64,000 nucleotides of DNA from an uncultured Neomegalonema sp. (GCA_937928005.1 CALFVD010000044.1:1-64000), one strand, 5' to 3'; counted from the stretch's first letter, positions 49,334-60,165 are shown. The notes: generated from the sequence alone by a model not told the origin. Program-made: numbers and translations.

Positions 49334-50587
49334 CTACAGGATACCCATCGCTGAATAGGGCATGAACGTGACCGTTTCGCCCGGCTCAACGGCGTCGCGC
49401 TCGTGGTCGAGGGCGACAAGGCCATTGGACCACGTTAGACCTCCGATAAGGCCGGAACCATCAGAGCGATATTTATCTACGCCGCCTTGTCCATCGGCGC
49501 GACCACGCAGGTATTCGGTTCGCCCCGGTTTCTTTTTCGCATGAAACCGGGCTGTCAAAGGATAACTGACAGTTTCTGGCCATTCTGCACCCGCCAACCT
49601 TAGCAAGGCAGGTCGCGCAAAAATCAGGAAGCAGACGAATGCTGCAACAGGGTTGCCGGGCAAGCCAAAGATAGGAACCCCACCGATTTGACCAAGCGCG
49701 AGAGGCCGCCCCGGTTTCATCGCTACGCGCCATAGCGCCATAGCGCCCATCTTTGCCAACTCGCGCGAAACATGGTCTTCATCTCCGCCCGATGCACCAC
49801 CCGAAACAACGACCGCATCGGCAGCAATGGCGGCATCGCGAAGCGCCGCTACGATAGCATCAGGTCTGTCCGGTATTTGCCCCGCGTCAAGCACTTCAAC
49901 ACCCTGCGCGCGGGCTAAAGCGAGCAGCATTGGGCGATTTGCGTCGTATATCTGACCAGCCTCAAGCGCCTCGCCCGGTTGAGCCAGTTCATCGCCAGTA
50001 GAAAGAACCGCCACGCGCAACGGTTTATGGATGGGCATAACCGTCAGCCCGACAGCAGCGGCATGGGCGAGCTGTGCGGGGCCAAGACGCACGCCCGCAG
50101 TGAGGAGTGTATCGCCAGCGGCGACATCTTCGCCCGCAAGGCGTCGGTTTGCACCCGCTTTCAGGCCAGAGCCGAAGCGAATGGCATGGTCATCAATATC
50201 GACATCCTCATCCATGACAACCGTATCGGTATCTTGCGGCATCACCCCTCCGGTCAGGATACGAACAGCATGACCCATTGGAACCCGCGCAGCGAAGGGC
50301 GATCCAGCCGCCGCACGGCCATCAAGTAGCGTCATCGTCTGCTCCCCTTCAGGATGCAGCGATGCATGGGCCAGCGCATATCCATCGACCGCCGAATTAT
50401 CCGCCGGGGGGAGCGATACTGGTGAAGTTATATCCGCCGCTAATATCCTGCCCTGTGCATTAACGAGCGGAACCGTTTCCACACCGGTCACGGGCGTAAG
50501 ACGCCCCCGCAAATCCGCCAGAGCCTCTGAAACCGGCGTCCACTTGACGCCCGCAGGCAAAGCGAAGCAATCGTTCTTCAGGGCCAT
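49334..50587 (-). CDS. moeA: Molybdopterin molybdotransferase
   Basis: NSAVDGYALAHA, ILTGGVMPQDTDTVVMDED, VVSGGASGGDEDHV, GLPGNPVAAFVCF. Confidence 0.95.
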   Translation of the reverse strand: MALKNDCFALPAGVKWTPVSEALADLRGRLTPVTGVETVPLVNAQGRILAADITSPVSLPPADNSAVDGYALAHASLHPEGEQTMTLLDGRAAAGSPFAARVPMGHAVRILTGGVMPQDTDTVVMDEDVDIDDHAIRFGSGLKAGANRRLAGEDVAAGDTLLTAGVRLGPAQLAHAAAVGLTVMPIHKPLRVAVLSTGDELAQPGEALEAGQIYDANRPMLLALARAQGVEVLDAGQIPDRPDAIVAALRDAAIAADAVVVSGGASGGDEDHVSRELAKMGAMALWRVAMKPGRPLALGQIGGVPIFGLPGNPVAAFVCFLIFARPALLRLAGAEWPETVSYPLTARFHAKKKPGRTEYLRGRADGQGGVDKYRSDGSGLIGGLTWSNGLVALDHERDAVEPGETVTFMPYSAMGIL

Positions 50588-51078
50588 GACGGAGCATCAT
50601 TCAGGATAAAATCGGCAATCTCGGCCACAGCGTCGAGATTGAATTGCGGGCGGCTAAACCCGTCGATAAGGGTGTCGGTCGCCAGCGCCCGGATCGTCGC
50701 ATCCCCTTCAGCAATTAGGGGGCGCGCCGCTGCCTCACGGCGCACTTCAATCTTTGGATGCGCTTCGCGTTTGTAACCTTCGACGATGACCAAATCGACG
50801 GGCGACAGGCGTTGGAGCAATTCAGTCAATGGCGGCTCATCATCGTCGCGCAGTTCGTGTAGCAACGCCCAGCGCGTGCCACTTGCAACCAACACTTCAT
50901 GCGCGCCAGCCACGCGATGACGATGACTGTCCTTTCCGGGGGCGTCGATATCGAAACCATGATGTGCGTGTTTGACGGTTGAGACGGTCAACCTGCGCCC
51001 GGTAATTTCGGTCACGAGCCGCTCAACAAGCGTGGTCTTGCCGTTGTTCTTCCAGCCAGTCACGCCATAGAGCTTCAC
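50578..51078 (-). CDS. mobB: Molybdopterin-guanine dinucleotide biosynthesis protein B
   Basis: GVTGWKNNGKTTLVERLV, VSTVKHAHHGFDIDAPGKDSHRHRVAGA, VDLVIVEGYKREAHPKIEV. Confidence 0.95.
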   Translation of the reverse strand: MKLYGVTGWKNNGKTTLVERLVTEITGRRLTVSTVKHAHHGFDIDAPGKDSHRHRVAGAHEVLVASGTRWALLHELRDDDEPPLTELLQRLSPVDLVIVEGYKREAHPKIEVRREAAARPLIAEGDATIRALATDTLIDGFSRPQFNLDAVAEIADFILNDAPSWP

Positions 51079-51668
51079 GACGCCAGCCTTTCGGCTTCGG
51101 CCAGATCATCCGGCGTATTGACGTTGAAGAACGGGTCGAAAGGATCAGGTTCAAAGGTCGCTATCGCGCAACCATGTTGCGCCGTCCAGCGATCTACTTT
51201 TCGCTCGCCATTATCCAACGCCGCCGCCAGATTGTCTCGCAAAGCGACTGGCCAAAGCCCAAATACCGGATGCGTGCGCTCACCCGTTGCGGCGCAGGCG
51301 AGTGGCACGCCCTGCCCTTTGGCAGCAGCGCATAGACGACTGATTAGATCATCCGGGAAAAACGGCGTATCGACCGCAACCGTCACGATATGGCTCGCCC
51401 CCGCACTCTCGGCATGGCTCAACCCTGCCAACACCCCGGCGAGTGGCCCCGCACGTGTATCATCGAGATCGGGTATGAGGGGGAGCGCAAAACGCTCAAA
51501 AAGCGCCGCATCGCTATTGGAGTTTATCGCCAATGTATCGACCTGCCGCCCCAACCGAACAATCGCACGGTCAAGCAGCGGCGCGCCCTGTAGCATCAGG
51601 AAAGCCTTGTCTTGTCCACCCATGCGACGGGCCAAACCACCCGCAAGAATCACCCCAATCATATTCAT
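51075..51668 (-). CDS. mobA: Molybdenum cofactor guanylyltransferase
   Basis: MNMIGVILAGGLARRMGGQDKAFLML...LPLIPDLDDTRAGPLAGVLAGL; start chosen within ORF 51075-51941. Confidence 0.95.
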   Translation of the reverse strand: MNMIGVILAGGLARRMGGQDKAFLMLQGAPLLDRAIVRLGRQVDTLAINSNSDAALFERFALPLIPDLDDTRAGPLAGVLAGLSHAESAGASHIVTVAVDTPFFPDDLISRLCAAAKGQGVPLACAATGERTHPVFGLWPVALRDNLAAALDNGERKVDRWTAQHGCAIATFEPDPFDPFFNVNTPDDLAEAERLAS

Positions 51669-52231
51669 GACAATGGGTTTACGCCAAAGAGCCATGGATG
51701 CGCCAGCAGCAGCGCAACCCATGCAATAATGCCAATAGGGATAGCAGCCCATGCCCGTAATATTAAGGTATGGGGGGCGGGCAACGGCGGTTTGCCATCT
51801 CTCCGGTTCAGTAAGATCAACTCCAGCACCGACCATGCCAGCAACCCGCCGAACAATACGACCGCCCTTATCTCGCCATTCGCAACCAAATGCAAAACCG
51901 CCCAGAGCTTGAAACCGATCAATTGTGGATGCCGCACCCATGCGCGCATAGCTGATCCCGGATAACTACCCGCGTAGAGCACCAATGTCGGCAACATCAG
52001 CGCGACGACCACATGACGCATCCAAGCGGGCGCAACCCAAAGGGCATCGGTCGGTGCATCGCGATACCCCTGCACCATCAACCAAACCGAGCCAATCAAA
52101 ATCAGCGCAGCAATCGCTTTCCAAGCTACTTCACCAATCTGCGCCGTAACCCGCCCCCGTAACGGTGCGGCAATGGTTGTACCGAGATGGGCGATAACGA
52201 ACAGGGCGAGGCCCAGCAGAAGAAGGATCAT
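51665..52231 (-). CDS. nnrU: NnrU-family membrane protein
   Basis: MILLLLGLALFVIAHLGTTIAAPLRGRV...; WVRHPQLIGFKLWAVLHLVANGE. Confidence 0.9.
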   Translation of the reverse strand: MILLLLGLALFVIAHLGTTIAAPLRGRVTAQIGEVAWKAIAALILIGSVWLMVQGYRDAPTDALWVAPAWMRHVVVALMLPTLVLYAGSYPGSAMRAWVRHPQLIGFKLWAVLHLVANGEIRAVVLFGGLLAWSVLELILLNRRDGKPPLPAPHTLILRAWAAIPIGIIAWVALLLAHPWLFGVNPLS

Positions 52232-52686
52232 GTCTTGCGCTCCGGTGGACCGGGATAGAGGGCTGCACGGTCTGGATCGAGCCATTTTTGCAGCACGGTG
52301 ATCGTACCATCTTCATATCCCAACGCTTCGTAGAAAGCGATGACCGCCGCATTCTCGGGCCTGACCATCAGATGCATCTTGGGCACTCCACGCTCCGTCG
52401 CCCAAATCTCCGTCGCGCGCATGGCCGCACGGGCCAGCCCCTTGCGGCGGTAGTCAGGATGGGTGGCGAGATAGTAAACCCACGCACGGTGGCCCTCATG
52501 GCCGACCATGACGGACGCGACCGGCACATCATCTACACGATGCACAAGAATATCCGAGGCCGTGCCATTCATCGCCAATGCGATATCAGCTTTAGGATCA
52601 TTCCATGGGCGCGTAAGGCCGCAAACCCGCCATAGCATTATGACGGCATCTGTCTCATCCTCCCGCATCGGATCAAAATCAGCCAT
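52228..52686 (-). CDS. GNAT-family acetyltransferase (YpeA-like)
   Basis: LWRVCGLTRPWNDPKADI, HPDYRRKGLARAAM, FYEALGYED; start at MADFDP chosen. Confidence 0.9.
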   Translation of the reverse strand: MADFDPMREDETDAVIMLWRVCGLTRPWNDPKADIALAMNGTASDILVHRVDDVPVASVMVGHEGHRAWVYYLATHPDYRRKGLARAAMRATEIWATERGVPKMHLMVRPENAAVIAFYEALGYEDGTITVLQKWLDPDRAALYPGPPERKT

Positions 52687-53557
52687 CGGGTGTGTACTCG
52701 TAGGATGCGGATGCGAAGCGATAACCTTTGCCCGCCCGCTCCACACTTCCGAATCCGGGGAATGGTAAGTGCATACCTGCAATCTTGAGATTGTGCATTG
52801 CGGCGTCCTCTAAGATCATCCGTCGTGTTTTTTCGGCAAGGGCGCGATCAGCGTCAAAGGCTACACCAAGGCTTGGATTCGCGAACTGAACCGGCGGAAC
52901 ATGAACGATATCACCCCAGATCAGCAACTCATCGTCACCACTTTCGATCCGATAGCCCGTATGGCCGGGCGTGTGACCGGGCAGGAAAACCGATGCGATA
53001 CCGGGCAATATCTCGCCATCGGTATCGAAGGTCGTAACCTTACCACCATAAGCGGCAACTGCCCGCCGCGCGAGTGTCACTGACGCGCGGTTCGCATCCG
53101 TCACTTCGGCATCGTCATGGTAATGCACATATTCCTCAGCCCGCATCATCATGCGCGCATTAGCGAAGACCGGCCTTCCCTCCGCATCGAAAGCCCCACC
53201 CGCATGATCGGCGTGCAGATGGGTCATAAGGATCACATCAATTGAGTCGGGATCGACGCCGATTGCGGCCAATGTAGACTCAAGATTTCCAAGAGACGCA
53301 TAGGCCGATTGTGCGCCGCCGGTATCGATCAGGACTCGCTGCCCACCGATATCGACGAGATAGGCGTTTATCGACGACCGATACGTCTCGCCAACCGTGA
53401 AAGGCGAAGACAAAGCCGGAGAGAAGTCATCAGCGCTGGCACCGGGCAGATGCTCCCACGATAGATCGACATACCCATCGGCCAACGCCGTTACGGTGAC
53501 ATCACCGACCCGGCGACGATGAACACCCGGAAATTGTCCAGTCGATAATGGTTTCAT
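52679..53557 (-). CDS. MBL-fold metallo-hydrolase
   Basis: MTHLHADHAGG, FLPGHTPGHTGY, WGDIVHV. Confidence 0.9.
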   Translation of the reverse strand: MKPLSTGQFPGVHRRRVGDVTVTALADGYVDLSWEHLPGASADDFSPALSSPFTVGETYRSSINAYLVDIGGQRVLIDTGGAQSAYASLGNLESTLAAIGVDPDSIDVILMTHLHADHAGGAFDAEGRPVFANARMMMRAEEYVHYHDDAEVTDANRASVTLARRAVAAYGGKVTTFDTDGEILPGIASVFLPGHTPGHTGYRIESGDDELLIWGDIVHVPPVQFANPSLGVAFDADRALAEKTRRMILEDAAMHNLKIAGMHLPFPGFGSVERAGKGYRFASASYEYTPDG

Positions 53558-53581
53558 CTCTTATCAATGCCCCGCTAAGCC

Positions 53582-54856
53582 TCAGTCAAACCGAGGCAAA
53601 TCACGATCCGGCACTTCCTCACGGCCCTTGCCCAAACGCCGGTCACGCATGGCCAAGAGACGCAGGCGAAGCGCATTGATCTTGATGAAGCCCGCCGCGT
53701 CCTTCTGGTCATAAGCACCTTGATCATCCTCGAAAGTGACATGCTGTTCTGAATACAGACTATCATACTCCGACCAGCGCCCGACCACATCCGCATTGCC
53801 CTTGTAGAGCTTGACACGAACCGTACCGTTCGCCCGCTCCTGAGATTTGTCGATAGCCGCTTGAAGCATCTCGCGCTCCGGGCTGTACCAATAGCCATTA
53901 TAGATCAGTTCCGCGTATTGCGGCATCAACTGATCTTTTAAATGCGCCGCGCCCCGGTCAAGCGTGATCTGCTCAATCCCCCGATGCGCCGCCAGAAGGA
54001 CCGTACCCCCCGGTGTCTCGTAGATACCGCGCGACTTCATGCCGACATAGCGGCCCTCGACCAAATCAAGCCGCCCAATACCATGTTTGCCGCCATATTC
54101 GTTCAGCTTCGTCAGGATCGTGGCGGGCGGCATGGCCTCGCCATTGATCGCCACCGCATCACCCTTCTCGAAGGTAATCTCGATATGCTCAGGCATATCC
54201 GGTGCATCTTCCGGCGCGACAGTGCGCTGATAGACATAATCGGGCGCTTCATCCGCCGGGTCTTCCAGCACTTTACCCTCTGAGGAGGTATGCAAAAGGT
54301 TCGCATCCACAGAAAACGGTGCTTCCCCACGCTTATCCTTTGGCACGGGAACCTGATGCTGTTCCGCCCATTCGATCAACTTTGTACGCGAGGTTAGATC
54401 CCAATCGCGCCAAGGGGCGATGACTTTGATATCCGGGTTCAGCGCATAAGCAGCCAGTTCAAAGCGCACCTGATCGTTGCCTTTACCGGTCGCACCATGG
54501 GCGATGGCATCGGCACCGGTTTCCGCCGCAATCTCGACCAACCGTTTGGAAATCAAGGGCCGCGCAATCGACGTGCCGAGCAGGTATAGCCCTTCATATA
54601 CAGCATTCGCCCGGAACATCGGAAACACGAAATCACGGACGAATTCCTCGCGGATATCTTCGATATAGATATTCTCATCGGCCAACCCCATCAACTTGGC
54701 CTTCTCGCGTGCAGGCGTCAGCTCCTCTCCCTGTCCTAAATCGGCGGTGAAGGTCACGACTTCGCAGCCATATTCCTTCTGGAGCCATTTCAAGATGATC
54801 GAGGTATCGAGACCGCCAGAATAGGCGAGGACGACTTTTTTGGGCGCAGCGGACAT
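53582..54856 (-). CDS. argG: Argininosuccinate synthase
   Basis: [53 protein letters not shown]. Confidence 0.97.
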   Translation of the reverse strand: MSAAPKKVVLAYSGGLDTSIILKWLQKEYGCEVVTFTADLGQGEELTPAREKAKLMGLADENIYIEDIREEFVRDFVFPMFRANAVYEGLYLLGTSIARPLISKRLVEIAAETGADAIAHGATGKGNDQVRFELAAYALNPDIKVIAPWRDWDLTSRTKLIEWAEQHQVPVPKDKRGEAPFSVDANLLHTSSEGKVLEDPADEAPDYVYQRTVAPEDAPDMPEHIEITFEKGDAVAINGEAMPPATILTKLNEYGGKHGIGRLDLVEGRYVGMKSRGIYETPGGTVLLAAHRGIEQITLDRGAAHLKDQLMPQYAELIYNGYWYSPEREMLQAAIDKSQERANGTVRVKLYKGNADVVGRWSEYDSLYSEQHVTFEDDQGAYDQKDAAGFIKINALRLRLLAMRDRRLGKGREEVPDRDLPRFD

Positions 54857-55000
54857 AGGGATTTTCCTTCAAGCAGGCGTGTTCCCAGTCGATAAGCCGC
54901 GTGTAGCGTAATGCGTCAACCTGAATCTGTTGTGATGGGCTTGCGCGGGGCGAGACAAATAGTGATACTGCGCTCCAAATCGCGACGTGCAGGATAGCCG

Positions 55001-55306
55001 ATGACCGCCCGTATCTATCAGCCCCCAAAAAGCTCGATGACCTCAGGTATGGGGAATACCAAGACTTGGGCGCTCGACTTCGTCCATGAAGGCCCAAAAC
55101 CCATTGACCCGCTGATGGGTTGGACCGGCTCGACCGATACAAGCCAACAGGTACAAATGACCTTCCCGTCAAAGGAAGCAGCGGTTGATTACGCAGCGCG
55201 CCATGGTATCGCTGCACAAGTCGTCGACCCTCAAAAACGCCGCCACCGTCCGCGCAGTTACGGCGACAACTTCGCCACGGCACGACGGGTGCCTTGGTCG
55301 CACTGA
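55001..55306 (+). CDS. ETC complex I subunit (NDUFS4-like)
   Basis: TARIYQPPKSSMTSGMGNTKTWALDF...DPLMGWTGSTDTSQQVQMTFPSKEAAVDYAARHG. Confidence 0.92.
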   Translation: MTARIYQPPKSSMTSGMGNTKTWALDFVHEGPKPIDPLMGWTGSTDTSQQVQMTFPSKEAAVDYAARHGIAAQVVDPQKRRHRPRSYGDNFATARRVPWSH

Positions 55307-55313
55307 TCCCCAC

Positions 55314-55390
55314 GGTCCCGTAGCTCAACTGGATAGAGCAACTGACTTCTAATCAGTAGGTTGAAGGTTCGAGTCCTTCCGGGATCGCCA
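55314..55390 (+). tRNA. tRNA-Arg (TCT anticodon)
   Basis: Acceptor GGTCCCG/CGGGATC, anticodon arm ACTGA-CTTCTAA-TCAGT, GGTTCGAGTCC T-arm, encoded CCA. Confidence 0.93.
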
Positions 55391-55600
55391 ATATTTTCAA
55401 TAGTGTAGGCGATTTTTGAGGCGTTGTAATTGTTCTAGGATGCCACATAAGTACCACGGGAACGGATTTCATTATAAATATCGCTGATGCCACCTTGTTC
55501 CGCCTCTCGATATCCGTCGTTTCGGGCATACCATCGAAGGCGCATCGCGCCTGATGCATGGACGAATGCGGTTGTTTCCGGGGGCATGGGCGAGAAGGGG

Positions 55601-58600
55601 CTACCCCATTGCCTCGATCCGTTCCACCGCCGCCGAAAGTTTTGCCTGCTCTTCTTGTGCCGCCAATAGTCGCGCGCGTTGTTTTTCGACCTCATCGGGC
55701 GGGGCTTTGGCAAGGAAGCCTTGATTGCCGAGTTTCTTCTCAAGCCCGCCGACTTCCTTGCCAAGCTTATCCAGCTTCTTACGCAGCCGCGCGCCCTCGG
55801 CCTTGAGGTCGATGATATCGGCGAGCGGCAGGTTCACCGTTGCCCCCTCGACCGCCGCGACTATGGACCCGGCGGGCGCTTCATTGCCCACAGCCGCCTC
55901 CGACAGACGCGCCATCCGCCGGATCAGCGCACTTTGCCGAAGCAACCGCTGCGCCGCTTCCATATCGAAATCGGTGAGCAGCAATTCGATCTTCGCGCCC
56001 GCAGGCACATTCATCTGCGCCCGCACCGACCGGATCGTCTCAATCAGCGAGATCGTCCAGCGCATCTCCGCGTCTGCCGCCTTGTCCAGCAGGTCCGCAC
56101 TCTCATACTCCGGCCATGCATGGTGCATCAGCACGCCCTCGCCGCCCGTCTGCGCCCATAGTTCTTCGGTGATGAACGGCATGATCGGGTGCAGCATGGC
56201 GAGGCATTGGTCGATGGCCCAAACCACGGTAGCCTTCGTCTCCTCCTTCGCAGGGCCATCTTCCCCCGTCAGCGCCTCCTTCGAGAATTCGACATACCAG
56301 TCGCACAGGAAATAGACGTGCTGGTACAGCCCACTCGCCGCATCGTTAAAGCGATAGGCGTCGAGCGCCGCATCCGTCGCCTCCCGCGTCTTCGCTGTCT
56401 CGCCGATGATCCAGCGGTTCACCGTCTCGGTCACGCTGGCCGGATCGAAACCGGGGTCGCGCTCGCAGGCATGGAATTCCGCGAACCGCGCCGCGTTCCA
56501 CAGCTTCGTCCCGAAGTTGCGCGCCGCCTCGACCGCCGCATCCGACATGCGCGATTGCCGCCGTCCCTGCACCTCCTGCGAGGCCAGCGTATAGCGCAGC
56601 GCATCGGCCCCGTAGGTGTCGATCAGGCCTAGCGGGTCGATGACATTTCCCTTTGATTTCGACATCTTGTCGCCGTTCTTGTCCACGACGATTGAATTGA
56701 TGTAGACGCTGTGGAACGGCACTTCGTCCTTGAATTCCAGCCCCATCATCATCATCCGGGCGACCCAGAAGAAGATGATATCGAACCCGGTGACAAGCAC
56801 GTCGGTCTTGTAGTAGCGAGCGAGTTCGGGCGTCTCCTCCGGCCAGCCGAGGGTGGAGAACGGCCAGAGGGCGGACGAGAACCATGTGTCGAGAACGTCG
56901 AGGTCGCGTCGAAGAGAGACGGTGAAGCGTTCGCCGTCTGCCCCATGCGAAGCGTTGCGTGAATTGCTAGACATGAATCCAATATCGAAACTTGCCCCGT
57001 AATACTCCTTCGCTTTCGACAGAACTTCTTCTTCGTTTGCAGCGCAGAACTGCTGCTCTTCATATTCGCTTGGATCAAGAGAAGGACCAGCACGCACGAC
57101 TTCTATCGTCGGCCCATACCAGACCGGCACCTGATGCCCCCACCACAACTGCCGCGAGATGCACCACGGTTCAATATTGTCGAGCCAGTTGAAATACGTC
57201 TTCTCCCAGCTTTTCGGCACGAAGGCCGTATCGCCCTTCGCCACCGCCTCCCGCGCGGGTTTGGCCAGCGTTTCCGCATCGACGAACCACTGATCCGTCA
57301 GCATCGGCTCGATCACGACCTTCGAGCGGTCGCCGAACGGCTGCATGATCGGTTTCGCTTCGACGTAGGGGATCATCGCGGGTGTATCGCATCCCCGGAC
57401 TTGATCCGGGGTCTCGATGGTCGAGTCACCATCCTCCGCACCGCGAGGCCCCGGATCGTTGTCCGGGGCTGCGGTACTTTCAACGGGCGCGGGCACCATA
57501 ACCGCCAACCCTTCCTCCGTAATATCCGCAACGATCTTCACCCGCGCCTCGAACCGATCAAGCCCCCGATATTCCTCCGGCACGAGGTTCACCTCAGACA
57601 CATCCGGCGCTTCCGCATCCGCATCCCAGCCCCGCGCCAGTTCCCCGGCCCGTTCCGCGCTCTCGACATAGGACAACCCGTCGCTACGCATCGCGCCCTT
57701 GGTATCCAGCAACACATACAGCGGAATCCCGTTGCGCTTGGCGACCATGTAGTCGTTGAAGTCATGCGCCCCGGTGATCTTCACCGCGCCCGACCCAAAG
57801 TCCGGGTCCGGGTAGTCATCCGTGATGATCGGGATCAGCCGCCGATGCTCCTTCGGCCCGACCGGAATCTCGCATAGTTTCCCAACCAATGGCGCATAGC
57901 GTTCATCATCGGTGTGAACCGCAACCGCCCCATCCCCTAGCATCGTCTCAGGCCGAGTCGTGGCAATCGAGATATAATCCCGCGTCTCGCGCAGGGTGGC
58001 ATTGCCGTCCTCGTCTTTCTCGACGTACTCATACGTCTCACCCCCGGCCAGCGGGTACTTGAAATGCCACATATGCCCCGGCGTCTCGATATTCTCGACT
58101 TCGAGGTCGGAGATCGCCGTCTCGAAATGCGGGTCCCAGTTGACGAGGCGTTTGCCTTTGTAGATCAGGCCTTTGTTATAGAGTTCCACAAACACCTTGC
58201 GAACCGCCGCCGACAACCCCTCATCCATCGTAAAGCGTTCACGCGACCAGTCGCACGATGCCCCCAACCGCTTGAGCTGATTGATGATCGTCCCCCCGGA
58301 CTCTTCCTTCCATTCCCAGACCTTCGCCACGAAGTCATCGCGGCTGAAATCCGTCCGCTTCTCGCCCTTCTCGGCCATCTGCCGCTCGACCACCATCTGC
58401 GTGGCGATGCCTGCATGGTCCGTCCCCGGCTGCCACAGCGTGTCGAAGCCCCGCATCCGATGCCAACGCACCAAGATATCCTGCAACGTGTTGTTCAGCG
58501 CATGGCCCATATGCAGGCTACCCGTCACGTTGGGCGGCGGGATCACGATGGTAAACGTCTCATCACGCGACTTGTTGGCACCCGCCGCAAAGCAGCCTTT

Positions 58601-58666
58601 CGCCTCCCATTCCGCATAGATGCGCGGTTCGGCGGAGGCGGCGTCGAAAGTCTTGTCCAGGGCCAT
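55601..58666 (-). CDS. valS: Valyl-tRNA synthetase
   Basis: PPPNVTGSLHMGHALNNTLQD (HIGH), KMSKSKGNVIDPL (KMSKS), C-terminal coiled coil; start at MALDKTFD chosen. Confidence 0.97.
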   Translation of the reverse strand: MALDKTFDAASAEPRIYAEWEAKGCFAAGANKSRDETFTIVIPPPNVTGSLHMGHALNNTLQDILVRWHRMRGFDTLWQPGTDHAGIATQMVVERQMAEKGEKRTDFSRDDFVAKVWEWKEESGGTIINQLKRLGASCDWSRERFTMDEGLSAAVRKVFVELYNKGLIYKGKRLVNWDPHFETAISDLEVENIETPGHMWHFKYPLAGGETYEYVEKDEDGNATLRETRDYISIATTRPETMLGDGAVAVHTDDERYAPLVGKLCEIPVGPKEHRRLIPIITDDYPDPDFGSGAVKITGAHDFNDYMVAKRNGIPLYVLLDTKGAMRSDGLSYVESAERAGELARGWDADAEAPDVSEVNLVPEEYRGLDRFEARVKIVADITEEGLAVMVPAPVESTAAPDNDPGPRGAEDGDSTIETPDQVRGCDTPAMIPYVEAKPIMQPFGDRSKVVIEPMLTDQWFVDAETLAKPAREAVAKGDTAFVPKSWEKTYFNWLDNIEPWCISRQLWWGHQVPVWYGPTIEVVRAGPSLDPSEYEEQQFCAANEEEVLSKAKEYYGASFDIGFMSSNSRNASHGADGERFTVSLRRDLDVLDTWFSSALWPFSTLGWPEETPELARYYKTDVLVTGFDIIFFWVARMMMMGLEFKDEVPFHSVYINSIVVDKNGDKMSKSKGNVIDPLGLIDTYGADALRYTLASQEVQGRRQSRMSDAAVEAARNFGTKLWNAARFAEFHACERDPGFDPASVTETVNRWIIGETAKTREATDAALDAYRFNDAASGLYQHVYFLCDWYVEFSKEALTGEDGPAKEETKATVVWAIDQCLAMLHPIMPFITEELWAQTGGEGVLMHHAWPEYESADLLDKAADAEMRWTISLIETIRSVRAQMNVPAGAKIELLLTDFDMEAAQRLLRQSALIRRMARLSEAAVGNEAPAGSIVAAVEGATVNLPLADIIDLKAEGARLRKKLDKLGKEVGGLEKKLGNQGFLAKAPPDEVEKQRARLLAAQEEQAKLSAAVERIEAMG
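57393..57469. repeat. Palindromic repeat pair inserted in-frame within valS
   Basis: CCCCGGA-CTTGA-TCCGGGG (57393-57411) and GCCCCGGA-TCGTTG-TCCGGGGC (57448-57469); encodes atypical ...STAAPDNDPGPRGAEDGDSTIETPDQVRGCD... Confidence 0.8.
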
Positions 58667-58851
58667 GATCGTAGTCTCGTCTTGGGGAGTGGGGATAATG
58701 GCCGTTCCATAAAGCATCCAGCGCCCCAGCGAAACCGCTTTGCACCGCACACAAAGATCGCATTGAAGGTATTTTGTGCTCCGGGTTAAATCTTCGCTGA
58801 CCCCTTCACGATAGCGTGTATGTAATCGCGACACATACTAAGGGGCATGGC

Positions 58852-59406
58852 ATGAAGTTTCTCGGCTCAATCATCGGTAACATTATCAGCGGAGTCATAA
58901 GCCGAGTCGTCATCATGATGGCGGTTCTCGGCGGCGGCGCATTTTTCATGCAATCGCAAGGCGGCGTTCAGGGCGTCATTGCGCTGGCAACGGGTCAGAA
59001 ATCGCTGGATGTATCGGGCGGCAGCATGCCCTCAATGGCCGGACTTAGCGGCCTAAAAAGCTTACTCCCCGGTGCTACGCCAGAAGAACCGACCTACTAC
59101 ACACAACAAGCGCGCATCTCTGATATCGACGTCGTCTGCCGCCTAAGCATCCAAGAGGGCGGTAAATTGAACCAGAGCCAGCCGCTTGACTGCTCCCGCG
59201 CCCGTGCGGCGCTGCGTAGTGAGAAATTCGCAGGCTATAGACTTCAGAAAAACCTGACGGCCACATATATCTACTACGCAATGGACGGCGTAAATGTTCA
59301 TAAGGGTAACATGGCGCTGACGGGTGCGGCCAAGACGAAACGAGTCGGCGACGTGATCAACGTTCGTGTGAACAGCAATGATCCTCGCCAATCGACGCCA
59401 ATCTGA
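58852..59406 (+). CDS. Hypothetical membrane-anchored protein
   Basis: MKFLGSIIGNIISGVISRVVIMMAVLGGGAFFMQ hydrophobic N-terminus, 184 aa. Confidence 0.65.
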   Translation: MKFLGSIIGNIISGVISRVVIMMAVLGGGAFFMQSQGGVQGVIALATGQKSLDVSGGSMPSMAGLSGLKSLLPGATPEEPTYYTQQARISDIDVVCRLSIQEGGKLNQSQPLDCSRARAALRSEKFAGYRLQKNLTATYIYYAMDGVNVHKGNMALTGAAKTKRVGDVINVRVNSNDPRQSTPI

Positions 59407-59424
59407 AGACTCGGGGCGCTGATC

Positions 59425-60165
59425 CTAAATACAGCGCCCGCCATCGACCTCCATACAGACCCCCGTGACCATGCTGGCCTCGTCCGAGCATAAGAACAGC
59501 GCGGCATTGGCCAGATCTTCGGGGGTCGAAAAGCGGCCCATGGGGATCGTGGCGAGGAATTTGGCGCGCATCTCTGGTGTATCCTCGCCCATGAAACTGG
59601 CTAACAGCGGCGTCTCACCCGCCACGGGGTTTAGTGCGTTGACGCGGATGCCTTCGGGGGCGAGTTCAACCGCCATGGTCCGCGTCGCGGTAATCATCCA
59701 GCCTTTCGACGCATTGTACCAGTTGAGCCGAGGCCGTGGGCTGACCCCTGCCGTGGAAGCGACGTTAAGAATCGCCCCCCTACCCTGCCCCCGCATATGC
59801 GGCACGATATGGCGTGCTGTCAGATAGACGGATTTTGCATTTACGGCGAATACCCGGTCGAAATCCTCCTCGCTGACCTCATCCAACGGCGTCGGCAGAT
59901 GGGTAACACCCGCATTGTTCACAAGGATATCAAGCGCACCAAACGCGCCGAATGCCGCCTCACACATCGCCGCTACGCTGGTGCCGTCCGCAACATCGAC
60001 GGTCTGGGCGATGCCGCCGATTTCTTGCGCGATGGATGTTGCGCCCGCACCGTCGATATCGGCCACCATGACCCGCGCCCCTTCGGCGGCGAAGCGGCGG
60101 GCAATACCTGCACCAAAACCGGATGCCGCTCCGGTCACGAGCGCGGTTTTTCCTTCTAGCCTCAT
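59425..60165 (-). CDS. SDR-family oxidoreductase
   Basis: LVTGAASGFGAGIARRFAAEGA, NNAGVTH, YNASKGW. Confidence 0.92.
   Translation of the reverse strand: MRLEGKTALVTGAASGFGAGIARRFAAEGARVMVADIDGAGATSIAQEIGGIAQTVDVADGTSVAAMCEAAFGAFGALDILVNNAGVTHLPTPLDEVSEEDFDRVFAVNAKSVYLTARHIVPHMRGQGRGAILNVASTAGVSPRPRLNWYNASKGWMITATRTMAVELAPEGIRVNALNPVAGETPLLASFMGEDTPEMRAKFLATIPMGRFSTPEDLANAALFLCSDEASMVTGVCMEVDGGRCI

Noticed and set aside
52679-53557. MBL-fold hydrolase as an AHL lactonase quenching the local LuxI signal
   Set aside because: The MBL HxHxDH motif alone does not discriminate AHL lactonases from many other hydrolases, and it is 45 kb from luxI with no contextual link.
57134-57877. 247-aa plus-strand ORF and other long plus-strand ORFs over valS
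   Set aside because: Antisense shadows (Arg/His/Pro-rich) of the 1000+ aa valyl-tRNA synthetase.
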